From contig OX104129.1 of assembly GCA_944470555.2 (NCBI GenBank), positions 82,296,820 through 82,360,819 of the forward strand: DNA of 64,000 nucleotides, read 5' to 3'. Within the stretch, counting starts at the first letter, position 1, and each line of letters begins with the position of its first letter. The DNA is from Heterobilharzia americana (Eukaryota; Platyhelminthes; Trematoda; Strigeidida; Schistosomatidae). The notes under the pieces were generated by a model. It searched no databases. It was not told where the DNA came from and was given only the letters and a program-made list of their open reading frames with translations. This document shows positions 25,101 through 38,400 of this stretch, piece by piece. A program made the position numbers and the translations under genes.

Positions 25101-26436
25101 CACTGCTGAAGAGTCCTATACTAGAACAAAACGGCTGTCCAGTGCCCTCAGGTTTCCAGTGTTTCTCCAACTGATGTCAGTCCATGATGAGTACCAACTT
25201 GAAAAGTATCCAGTCTAGTTGTGCAAAAATCATGCTGTAAGGTGTGAAAATTATATCCCGTTCCGCTCTTGATTTGTTTTCATTTATGTGGTACTCTTAT
25301 TCCATCTTTTCACACTGTTTCATGTGAACAGATTTTCTAATCATCGTATGCCTTCATCTACACTAACAACATTACATATGGCCTTTACTGACTGAAGCTT
25401 TTGTACATGGTAGATTCATGTGGGTAACTGCAGTTAAGGTATTTCTCAATTGATAATGATCGATGCCAACTAATTATATGACAATTCTCAGGAAAAACAC
25501 GTAAAAACATGTAAAATGCAAGAAATAATTTTTTGAATAGAGTCAACAAACATTCTAGTCTTTCATTGGGTGGTTGTTCTGGTATCTTCTGAAGACAAGT
25601 TCACGTACTTACAGAGAAAGACGATGTCAGCAGGCTATACTGCCTTGATAAATATCAGGATAAAAATCTGGTCTAACGGAATTCAACAACTCATCCCTCG
25701 GAATCTTACGTTCATATTTTCACATTAATTTTGGTTTCAAGGTTGAAGGCTTGTTAACAAATTTACTAAAACATAATTATAAAGATGAAAGTTGAAATTC
25801 AAATTTTTCGAGAAAGTAATACTTAGTTGATAGGAAGTGGCTTAAATAGAAACCAAAATTTCAGGTCATTAGCCGTTAAGGTAGGAGATTTTAGATTCCG
25901 ATTTTTTTTTCGCATCACAATATGGTCTGGGGAAACCTTATTGAACAATTTTGTCTTACAGTTGATCGGTCAAAATAAGTTATTTAACTTTTGACTTAGT
26001 GGTTTTATATATTGATGAATACTTAATATAAATGATATAGTTTTGTCGAATAAAGTGTGTTCCTTGAAGCCACAGGCCGGTCTTGGTCTTATGGTTTTCG
26101 TGGTTGAGTGAAGTATAAGGTTCTGAGGGAGAACACTCGCTATTCGTATCTAGTCCAACTGTCTTATTGTGTTATTATTATTACTCACTCAATGATTCCA
26201 TCAGTTAGAGTTGTGCCGATGAAAATGTCCTGGATAGAAATTACACTGTAACTGATTAAAAGGAAGCTTATTCAATAACTAACCTCGCTTGGCGAAGGTG
26301 ACATGGAGGAGATCGTGTAAGGAGGAAATGAGAGCTTTTGGGCTGTCGTGGAGCCAGGCTCAAAAGTTTGCGGAGGACAGAGTGCACTGGAGATGTGCTG
26401 CTGAAGCCCTATGTTCCATTAGAAACCCAAGGGACA

Positions 26437-26469
<33 letters not shown>

Positions 26470-29400
26470 TCAATGACTAGTTTTAGAGAAAAGAGAGTGA
26501 AACTGTTCGCCTATACTGTTGTTATAACTTGTTATTTTTGGGTTTTTATACTTATACAGGGAGGAAATGAGCAATCAACACAAAATTCCTCAACTAATCG
26601 ACCACAAAGTTGTGATACATTAGATTCAGAAAAGGTATGCATTATATACTATTTAATAATTAGCTGATTATGTTTGATAAATTCATGTTATAGCAGCAAA
26701 ATTGTGTAAGGAACAAACTTGGAATTTGCTGATGAATAATTTTCAGTAAAATTACTAGCTTCTATGCAAAAGATTTTTAGAATAACTTAAGCTTTGTTAT
26801 GTTAACCTCTGTGTCAAGATGGTTGTTGAGCCTATAGCCTTAAGATAGTCGATAAGATTTGTATGTAAGTATAACATTGTATAGCGTTGAATGAGACAGC
26901 GTAATGATAAGGCTTTCATTGTCATTGTAGACATCATTACTGGGGAACACTTCAAAAATCAGTGAGCCAAGGAACTTCTTTTGCTAGTAATTTAGAGAAG
27001 TGTCCTAGTGACGCGGAATCGGTCAGTTAGTATCAACATAAGGTTTGATAATCATCGTAAATCGGTCTAAGTTGTCATACGTTGAATTGATGTCGAGGAT
27101 ATCAACAACATAAAGGATGTAGAATAGAAACTGGAATAACTGAATCAAAAGCCGTTGAGTACCATAAAAGAAGATGCATCTAAACTACTGCGATCTAGTC
27201 TCTAAATGTCGATTTCAGCTGTCTTGTGAACTTTTACACTTCTCTACGAGACTCATTCATGGACAGCATTAATTGATGTTGCGTCTTTATTAGGCAACCC
27301 TTATCTGTTTCAACCCAACCTTATTTAAATTAACATAGCTAACCAGAGTAGACTACTGATCAGTGTGCATAATACATCCACCAGCCATCTTAGTAGATAA
27401 TTCAACTGTAAACGGAGAATATAAGTTGCGGAATAATAGGTGCTTTTTTTCTGCAAACCGATCAGAAATACTATTTTGTTGAAAACAGTATGCCTTCTGG
27501 TTATGTTGTACAGCTCAAACAAACTAAGGTTAAGTGGGACTCTACCGCACAGACCAAGTTTTACCTTCGTCGGAACCATATACCTAAGCCTAAACTTGGA
27601 AGTTCTATGGTCAACACACTTTTACTAAGAGATGTAGTGGTTATTGGTTGTGTTGCGTCCTCTGAATTGAATGTTTCAATTGTGAAACATCCTTTCTAAA
27701 CAAAATTGTCACCACTAGCTTCAATGTAAAGTGAGCTATCAGTATTTCTCCTCAAGTGATTCAGTAGCTTGCTCTGATGAATTAGTTTGTGATTGTTTAT
27801 TTCCTTTGATTGTTGTGTCTTTGATTGACACAATGTCTATTAGTTCACGCTTCACTATGGCATGCAAAGAACAAGTGGCTAAAGAAAGAATGATATCAAA
27901 GTAGAAAGCTGTGGGTTGAGAGAATAAGTAGATGATAGTTAGTGAATATGTTCAAGATTTCTAGGATGAAAACGAGTGAACATATCTGTGCCATGACTCA
28001 GACCTACAGTTCAAAACTATGGATTGACCATCTTTCTTACACCTCAATCCTACTTCGTCTAATTTTGTACATCGACGAAGGCTGGGCCTCAAAATGAGCA
28101 AAACGTATCCAAGCCATCTCAGGCGATGATGGTTCACAACCTCAACAACTGACTTACCTTCATTTTCTGATATCCGACGGCTAAACTGGACATTGCTTAC
28201 GTGGTGATCTCATCATACTTATGCAATGTTGCCAAGACATCTGTGATCCAACATCTGCAAGCGCTTCATGTCTTCTACTTTCAGCGACCATGTGTCACAG
28301 GCGTATAAAAGGATAGAATGGACTGCAGCTAAGTAAACTTGTCCTTTGATAAATAGTCGGATATCTCGCCAATGGGTACCAGAGATGAAGCAAGTTGGCA
28401 AATGCCAAACAGACCTTCTGTATCTGACCTGAGGTTTTTCCAGTAACCAGCTCGATCAAGCTGATGCAACTCCACAAGTAAGCAAAATAATCGACTCATT
28501 CAATTACTTCACTCCCAATCCTTAAACTGAGATTAGTCCTGAGGCATCATATTACATTTGACAGGTGTGAGACGCATGCCAAGCATACTCGGATTTTTAC
28601 TCATTGTCTTCGCCTAATAGAGCAATGTCGTCTATATACTTCAAGTTAACCAGATATCCTTCTGGGAGTAAGTCAATCTCTGTAAAGTTGGAGATACGCT
28701 ATATTATGTTCATCAATACATCTATGACGAAGTTCAGCAGGAATGATGATAATGGCGTCCCTGGCGAACCTTTCTGGTTATCATCACTCTAGATGACAAC
28801 TCTCTATAAGCTTTGACATGGTTGTATGAGGTTGAGTAGATAGCTTTGATTAGCATACTATGTGTGGGAGGAATTTCGGTCCTTGGGTTTCAGGCTATAG
28901 CCTAACGCCAGGTTGAAGATCATAAACATTCGTATGCTGAATTTGGTTTCCAGTAAATCTCTATATATTTCATTAATTTGGATTACTCATATTATTTTAC
29001 GTGAATAAACTGGTACACGATATGAATTCTCAGTCATCATCAACCTAGAATGAACTTTGTTTACACTATTGTATGAATACATTTCTGATATTCCAAAGAT
29101 TTTTCGACATGTCACTCCACTCATTATTTTCGCTCTTTTAAATGTTAAGAAAGCTCCAGAATGGTCCCAATTCGAAGATACTGCAGTTGAACCTCCTACT
29201 CCAAGAGAAAATCGAATATCCTCTGATTATGATCGTGAAAATGCGGTAATTGAGCGTTTTCAACAAAGTAATCGCGAAATTTGTAATGTAGCTAATAAGC
29301 AACATTCTGTAGTAGGTGATTATCACTTGGTAAGTTAAAGTTTTTCTCAATGAAATACTTTTCAAATTTCTTAGGGGTAACAGTATTGCATTTCTTATGC

Positions 29401-32400
29401 ATATTATTATTACGACGAACTGATGACCACTGAGCCGGAAACCCAGAAGTAGCATGTTAGAATCCTGTCGCGGTCCAGACTTTCATTTCACCCTCAATCA
29501 TCCCCAGTATCAATACAAGTTTGCCAGACGTCGAGCATCTCAGATAGTCAAGCTGATAATCAGTATGATACTCCCCCTCTCTAATTCAGGTTGATTTGGT
29601 TTGGGATGAGAAGTCTTGACTGGGCAGCCAATGTGAATACGACCAAGAGATAGTAATACATCACGAATTTACATGGCGATCGGGCAAAACCCTTAGTGAT
29701 TGAAGTGAAGTCAAGATCCGGTCAGCATCCAGGTTTCTTAGCTCAGTTGTTAGAGCACTAGACCATATTAAATGTCGACTAAATATTCGTCCTTTAACTT
29801 GGTCAAAAGTAGTGGGATTAGGATTTTTCATTATCTTTAACCCTTATCCAAAGGTCTTTATATTGACATTTTATTAGTCCATTACTACTCAGTTTCTTAG
29901 AAGACAATGTTTCTGTATTAAACTCGGTGATTACATTGGTCCCGTATAATAACTATACAAACAGCTATGTTTCCAGTGGATTTCCGCCTTTTTCCGGAAC
30001 AATAAGTCCTTCCTTCTCAGTGTTATCATCTATATTGTCTTTCAGGAGTATGGGGACAATGTTTTAAGTGATCAGTGCTCATTGTCGTGTGTTGAAGTGT
30101 TGCCAGTGTATAAAGACATTTCCCAATTCATAATCCATCAGTTAGGAGAAACCTGGAACTAAGTATTATTTAGTCACTTCACTAATAGTTTTATAACTGT
30201 GTGGTTATTAGCTACTTGTTCCCTTCATTTGATAAGTATCTTTCACTTAATTACTTGTTATTCTTGTATTCGTTGTTAGCTGCTTCAATGGAGAAAAGTA
30301 CAGTCGGTATGTGTTCATGGTCGTTCAGCAACTAACCACCTGGGAGTATTTTGAACCTGGAATAAACGTCCAGTGTCTCTGTTGTTTGATGCTTACAATT
30401 TCCCATTTATATCCAGGGTTGAATTGCTGGACCTCTATTGGCAGATGGACTCCAATGCAGATGCTTCGGTACTGCCCGAATATTCATGATGTTGGACTCG
30501 CCTTGGTGACTAACAGTGAAATCCAGGACGCGCATTTCGTTTTATTCGGGACTCAGCTGGATGTACCTCCACTCTAGTGACTGATGTTCTCACTGAGATT
30601 TGAACCCAGTACTCATCGCTCCAAACGTCAAGGTGCTATCCACCAGGCCACTGGGGCACAATAGCCACATCTTGTGCGATGGGTGTCAGTTGTTGTTTGA
30701 TATTTATAATTTCCTGTTCCTGTGCTGGGTCGAATTGCGCGACCCCCAGCTGATGAGTCCCAAATAAAAGAAAATATGCGTCCTGGATTCCACTGATAGC
30801 CACCAAGTACACTGCAACATAATGAATATTGGGATAGTATCTAGGCGTTACGAAAGGGATTTCCAACAAACTACAGACATTCATCAATAGCTGGCTACGC
30901 TCGTTACTGAAGCTCATATGGCCAGAAAGAATAAGCAACAAGGACGTCACTGTAGCTAGCAATGAACCAACCAAGAACCTATCGCTCAACAAATATGCAG
31001 GAGGAAGTGGATATGGATTGGGCATATACTGAGAAGGCCGACTGGGGACATCATGCTCCAGGCCAGGCCGTCGACTGGAACCCAGATGGGAAACGACAAG
31101 TTGGGCGTCCGAGGTGAGGGTGGCATGGAAGAGATCGTGTGAGGAGGAAATGAGAGGTTGAGGGCTGTCGTGGAGCCAGGTTCAAACGTTTGCGGAGGAC
31201 AGAGTGCACTGGAGATGTGCTGCTGAAGCCCTATGTTCCATTAGGAACCCAAGGTACAAATAATAATAATATAATCTAGGTATCCACGTAAGGAATACAT
31301 CTTCCAATAGAGGTCGAATCAGTATAGCAACGAGAAATTACAAGTATCGATAAATTCTAAGGTATAGTTTACAAAACACAGTATTAGAAGACTTAAAACG
31401 TTTAGTCTTAAGCATTACCTGTTAGCAAACTCCTCCAGTTAAGTGGAACAGAAGATTGTTTCACTCATGTACAACTGAAACAATGTTCAACTTATCACTC
31501 AGGATTATACAAAACATTTAGATGTGAGACTACTGAACAATAATCTCCAAATACATTTTCACCTCACAAGTTTAACACAGATCACTCACTAAGCTCTGGT
31601 CCATTAACTTATTGATTACTCACTATTCGAAAGACCTGACCTAATAATGAATTTTCTCACCTGAGGAAGCATATCTAAGATGACTAACCTTTAAAGCCTC
31701 TATTTACAAGAGTTCATCAAACAAGAAAAACAATATTACCAGAATATTTTCATGCATGCATGTATGTATTCCATCGATTCTTCTCAGCTAATTGACAACC
31801 TATTCAATATTATTCCATATTAGATTTGTTTATTTGATATACAGCACACAGTGATACAGTAGTATTTACTTGATGAAGTTTTAATCATAAATTATTTCTC
31901 ATAATCACACTACTTTCGACATCTGATTTTTATAGTCCTGTCATCTGATATTCTCTGTTCTTATTGGTAGTAAAGTTTTTCATATCTCTGATGTAGGTGT
32001 TGCATCATTCCTCTGAACACTTTGAATGGGAATTTGAGAATGTTTGGGATGCGGTTTTCACTACTCAAATGCAAATTTTTGCTCCAGGATTGGTTTTCAG
32101 CGGTACCGTGGCTAACAATAGAAAGTGAAGTGGTTGAGTGTGTCCACCACTTCACTTACCTGAGAAGTAGGATCAACCCTGGTGGCTCAGTGACCGATGA
32201 AATCTCTTCACGGATGCGATAGGCTCGATTGGCTTTTGCCAATTTGCGCCACCTATGGCGCCGCCGTGATATCCGTTTGTCTACTAAGGGTCGCATGTAC
32301 TGCACAGCAGTCCGCTCTGTTCTACTGTATGGCTGTGAAACATGGCCACTGAAAGTGGAAGAAATAAAAGGCTTCAAGTGTTTGACCACCGTTGCCTTCG

Positions 32401-35400
32401 TAGTATAGGCCGCCGTATTTCATGGTGTCACCACCTGAGTAATGCAGAAGTCAGGTGTAGAGTTTTAGGGAGAAGAGGTAAATCAGTAGACGAGGTTATG
32501 AACCTTAATCGATTGAGATGGTTGGGACACGTACTACGTATGCCCAGTCACTGATTGCCTCGTCACACAATGCCGGCCGAAGTAGGCCCAGACTGGAAGA
32601 AGGCCCGAGGTGACCAGACTAAAACATGACACCAATGTATGAAGTCTCTGACTGTTGGTTTAAGCCATGTAGGGCGATGCAGACTAGGTGGTTTGGGTTG
32701 GCGGGACAAGAGAAACCAGAGGTTGGAGACTCTAGGTGATGATATGGCTGAAAAGCGATGTGAGTGGCGTAGATGTATTCCCACACACATTATCGTCATC
32801 TTAACGACGGTATATCGAATCTCACCATTTTGTCATCCTTCCTTTCTTTCTTCTCGTATTTTATGTTTCTTTTGACTGCATTCTCTTATTTTCATCTTTC
32901 ACCTCACTACCTTTCTACTTGATGTAGTGATATGAGGTGTGGCAGCTCGGACCGTTACGCAGTAATGCCTGGTCCTATGTTGATTATGATTTGATTGATT
33001 GATTGACATGTGTTGGGTTTAGATTCAATGAAACAAGATTTAGTAATCCATCCCTTTCTCTACCTAGTTATGTTGGACTTAAGTACAGTGGTTTTATCCC
33101 ATCCTATTGTGTGGTTATGTGTTAATGCATCCATTGCAGTAACCAGGATTTTTTCCAGATTATTGATCTTAATTGCGTCTATATTTAGTTGAATTGCTGT
33201 GTTCTGATTATCTAACTGACCTTGATCAGCTAATTTGACCTATGTACTTAACCTCATAGTCATTACATGGATTATGATTATGAGCAGTGATAATTTATGC
33301 TCAAAACGTCATCACATAAATACTACTGTATCACTCTATGCTGTATCTCAAGTAAAAAAATCTAGTATGGGATTGCATTCTACCTCAGTGTCAGTATTTA
33401 CACTTATATTAAATGGTTAAAAAGATGTTTCATAGGCATTTAAGCTTCGAGTTCTTAGTTGTTCGAATCTTAGCTGCATAATATGTTTCATTGACGGTAG
33501 GGTTAAATGTCCGTCTGACTGTCAACCTATTTACATGATCAGTGTACTGTAGCTTGATGAATACATCTTTCGTTAAAACAGAGTGGATAAGTTTTCTCAA
33601 TTACAAACAACTCGACCATAGTTGTTACGTGTATTTCTCAATGTTATGCTGACTAGTTGTTTTCCATTACCGTCTCCATCAACAATCTTTTCCTTTCTTA
33701 CAACGTATCGATTATGCATATTCGCTGAATTTGATTCAATAAGCTGACAAAATCTTTGCATGGATTTTGCCAACATACGCCGCCATGATATCCGATTGTT
33801 TATTAAGGGTTGAGTACACCGTACAGCAGTCCGTTCTGCTTTATTGTATGGCTGTGAAGCATGGCCATTAGAAGTGGAAGGCATAAAAAGGCTTCAGGTG
33901 TTTGGCCACCGTTGTCTTCATGGTATTGGTTGTGTTTCATAATGTCGCCAAGTGAGAAACGAGAAGTCAGGTGTAGAATTTAAAGGGGTTGAGGAAAGTA
34001 AGTTGATTAGGTTGTGAATCTCCAACGCCTCATATGTCTAGATGATGTGTTATGCATGCCTAGTAAACATCTGCATGATTGTAAAATGTTGGGTGAAGTA
34101 TGTTTAGACTGGTAAAAGGCTCCGGGTGACCAGACTAAAACATGGGATGACTGCATGAAGTCGTTGACTGTTGGTTTGAGTGATGTAGGGGGATGCAGAT
34201 TATTGATTTGAGATCCGTGAGACAAGAGACATGAATGGTTAGAGATTGTGGGTGATATGGCTGAGAATTGATGTCAGTGGTGCATATGTATCTACACATT
34301 GCGTTTATTTTGAGTGGTATGGTGTATTTTGTATTTTGTTATTCCTCCTTCCTTTGTTTGACTGGTGTGTATTGTCTTTGACGTATTTTTCTTTCTTTGT
34401 TTATCTTTGATTTTATTGGGTTGTTACTTGATGTTGTGAAATGAGGTGTGGCAACTTGTATTGTTTCGCAGTGATGTCTGATCCTATGTTTATCTTGATG
34501 TTGAAGCCTCGTCTGTATCGGCCATAAACCATGATAATTTAATTACTATCCTGTCTATGTAGGGTTTCTGTGGGTAGATCGTTTTATCGTTCCATCTTTC
34601 GGTCTACTGACCATTTCGTGTAACAAGAACAAACAGTTGTCATTCTCTTATAAACTTGTTAATGATGTGCAATTTTGTACTTCATTGATTCGATTTGGAC
34701 GTGAAGTAGCATAACAGAGATCACTTGTGGTTAGGATATCATCCACATATCAAATTTAGGAGATTAAAGTTACCAAGGTAAGGCAAGATTGGTAACAGTA
34801 CCCACGAAATCTATGCATGACAGTTTGGCTTATTTTATTCAAGTTAGTGAAGAGGAATAATTATATGAAGTTCAGTTTATCGTAAGAATGATGGAACCGT
34901 TGTTTTTTGGTTTTAATTCACTCACAGTATAAAATCTGTTTTAAAAAAGTATGAATTATAATTCTAGACTATTTTTCAATTGTTTTCCAGACAGATGAAA
35001 CAACGACAGAAACATGTGAAACTAAAAATACTGTTAAACTCAGTCGTCAAGGCGTCAGAAAACAAAGTTCACTCGATGCATTCGACAAAATGCCTAGAAC
35101 ACATCGTGCAATGGAATATACTGGTTGGTGGCTTAGAGCTAGTGCAGAAGCCTGGGAACGTTTAGCTGATGCAACAGATATTGAATTCCCTCATCCACCT
35201 GGATGTGAGACAGAAAATACTCGACATTCTTTAGAAATTAATAGACAACCTAAACGAAGAACAGCGCTCAGTTTACTGTGTGATAGTGAATTCGGTCAGC
35301 GATTATCGTTGAGACTGGCATCAGCTTCTGTTATTGATGATAAAGCTGCCTGGCAGTCCATACATCCATGGGCATCGGCTTTAACTGAACGTCCTTCATC

Positions 35401-38400
35401 GACATCTCATAATCGTCCAGTTTCTGCTGGGACTAATGTACCCAAAGAGTTTTCAAATGATGTAGTATTTGGACTTGAAGCAGCCGCCTATTTAAGAACG
35501 TTACTTCGTTTGGTTACAAATTTAATCACAGTTAAATGGTAGGCATTTTAAGATTCTCGTAATTTTTAACTAAATGTTGGGGGTAATTATTGCACCTATT
35601 TTATTGATTGAAATTAGATAAAGTAAACTGATTATGCATAATGGAGTAAAGTCTAACTAACTTGCATTTTTTTGCTGTCAAGCAACAGTCTTGCTGTTCA
35701 TCTATGATAAATATGGACGGAAAATGTAGGCATATCTGATCTTTGAACCTCTACAAATGTCACATGTTTTTTTTTCAAGATTTCGGTACACAAACCAGTC
35801 AGTAATCAATAAATCTGCTGAAAGTGTGAGGATCAATCTAGAAGAAAGCAAAAAAAGAATGTTACGGCTATCGAAGTCAAAATCATGATCAAATGCATAG
35901 GTAAATGACGGCGAAGATAGTTAATTACCTTTAAATCCGTTAAGTTATAAGAAAAGAAGTTTGTGATGCTCACTGACATTGCAAAAAGTCATCTAACATT
36001 GGGAAAGGGAGACTTGCTGTGTGGATAGTGTCAATTTTAGCTTTCTAGAAACACTTTCTTGTGGTATTCATCACTGGCTGGCAGCAGTTGGGGGATCATC
36101 ACAAAACTAGAGGCATTGGACGGCAGTTTCATTCTAGTATATCACGTCTTAGCAGTGGCCAGCCACGATCCTGTCATAGTTCGAACATTTAACCGTCAAG
36201 TCTCGTGGCGATTATGGTGCCACTTATACCACTGGTCAAAACTGTCGTACGTCTGTCCATTCGTGATATAGTGCGACCATCATCCAGTGCTATCGGTGTG
36301 TATTTATCTTCAGAAATGATCTGGTTGGTCTTATAGGTTCGGGCATCTCATTAAGACTTCAGGAAATCCATCTTGAAGAAGTCATTAGTGAACACGGAAA
36401 AGTAATCCAATGTGAGACCTGACGATTTCCAGCTTAGTTTTTCACAGAGTTTGTGAGTGCTCACTGCTGAAGAGTCCCAAAACTGAGACGAAACAGTTAT
36501 TCAGTACTCTGAAGCTTTTAATGACTCTCAGACTGATATAAGTTGGCTGTGAATACTACCTAGCAGCCAACCCATTCCCACAAATTACCAATTAAATAAG
36601 TGGGTATGTAAAAAGGATGAACAATTCTCTGTTTCATTAGTTGCTTGAATGATATTCTGAGAATTATCACCCAGCGATAGTATTCACAGGAGAATCAGAA
36701 AACTTGTTCGATTAGAGTGTTACATGAAAACCCGCCATAAAGGCTTTTTACATAAGGCAAACAGACAGACAGATGGATGGACAAAACGATTAACACAGAC
36801 AAAAAGAATCAATGTTGAACCTCACACACAGATGCATCGGCTCACGTTGTCACACTTCACAGTAGCTTACAAACAACAAGTGGAGAATACAACACACTGA
36901 TATGAAAGTAGACAAAGTTGTGTAAGAAAATGAACAATGAACAGTGAAGATAATAGCTAGTGCGAATATTTAACCTGCAGAAGAAGTCAAACAGTGAATA
37001 CATGTGTGCCACTGTGACCAATTTCCAGTCATGTTACAAGAAGTTCTCAACCACTGATTTCTTTCGTTTTGGAGATCCTAACTAGGCAGTCTACATCTTC
37101 GCCACACCACTCAGACCACCAGTCATAGACTTCACGCATTGGTTGTAGGTCTTTGTCTAGCCACTCTAAGCCTTCTTCCAACGTGATCCGACTTCTTTTA
37201 GCATGACACGTTGAGACAGTCGGTGACTCGATATGCACAGTACATGTCCAAGCCACCCTAGCCAACGACGGTTCACAACCTCATCAATCAACTTTCCTAT
37301 CTTGCCTAGTACTTTTCGCCTTACCTATATAATGTTTAGACGGTGATTCCACCATATGCGAGCAATCCCACGAAGACACCTATAATCAAATACCCTTAAC
37401 TGCTTCATGTGGCTTCATGGTGCTTAGGGAGATGATTGTCAGTCTGTGGGGTGAGGGTTTGAATCCTATCCCATCTACCGAGGTTTGAGAAGCCATATGG
37501 TATCACTAGCCCTCATATAATGGGTGTGGCTCGTCGCCTACTGTAAGAATACGTACAAGGCTGTTGAGTACATTTTGATTTCGAACTGCTTCATGTCTTC
37601 TACTTTTAACGGCCATGCCTCATAGGCGTATACGTGTATCAATAAACATATTTATTGCATACAATAACAAAGATTTTCAATAAATTCTTTCTTGAGTGTC
37701 TTTTTACCTAGTTGTTATGTAAACAAGGTAGGTAACATGAAGATTGATTATTATCTCTTTCTGAATACACAGGTAAAGTTTTAACCTTTTTTGATAGATA
37801 TAAGCTGTGTGAATTGGCATCGAATACTACCAGTGTTTGATTGGTGTTTCATACCCAGCGGTTGATGGATAACATTAGCTACTGATATCTTTTAGTTCAC
37901 TGACGATATTAAGGTTCTTGAAAGATTATTGATTTAAATCATTAGCTTAGTTACTTTCAGTATCTAAACCCTTTTATTGATTTCCGTTTTCATAACTTTA
38001 TCATTCCATAGTTTGTAATAATTGGAAAACGATCATTTTGTCGATTTTAAATCACATGATCAAACAGCTCTTGTGAGTAAACAACAAAGGATATGGAATG
38101 GCTGGTCAGTTCTCTGATTTGTTTAGCCTCACGTTACCATAGTTAAGGGAAATTAATTAGTTAACGGGAAAACAAATTTGACGGTGGTGGGGAAAAAATG
38201 CAACAAGGCTGAATAAGGTATGGAATAAAAGGTATAGCGTAACAAGATAATGAATTTGTAAAGAATAATAAACCACTACTAAATTTCATCAGTAACTCGT
38301 TTGTTTTAGTGATACTAAGGCATAAACTATTAATTGTATACGTATCAGAGCAATTCGACCGTTATATAGCAGTGAGAAGTTACAAGTATCAAGCAACAAC

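Larger units (their letters stand above)
24770..25205. mobile_element. Palindromic hammerhead element, locus 1
   Basis: Two inverted arms meet in the middle. The left arm (minus) starts at TCAAGTTGGTATTCATC and the right arm (plus) ends at GATGAGTACCAACTTGAAAA. The left arm has a perfect pol III B box, GGTTCGATTCC, on the minus strand at 24882-24892, followed by a hammerhead core. The right arm keeps the upstream part (TGTGAACTGACGGAAGTTGG) but its B box is partly lost. Located in STK36 intron 7. Confidence 0.8.

Noticed and set aside
27490..27699. 69-codon frame in STK36 intron 8
   Set aside because: No splice signals in phase and no recognisable motif.
37047..37265. 72-codon frame shared exactly with 39739-39957 as a conserved gene
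   Set aside because: Both are the C-terminal part of an RTE-like element in an inverted pair.
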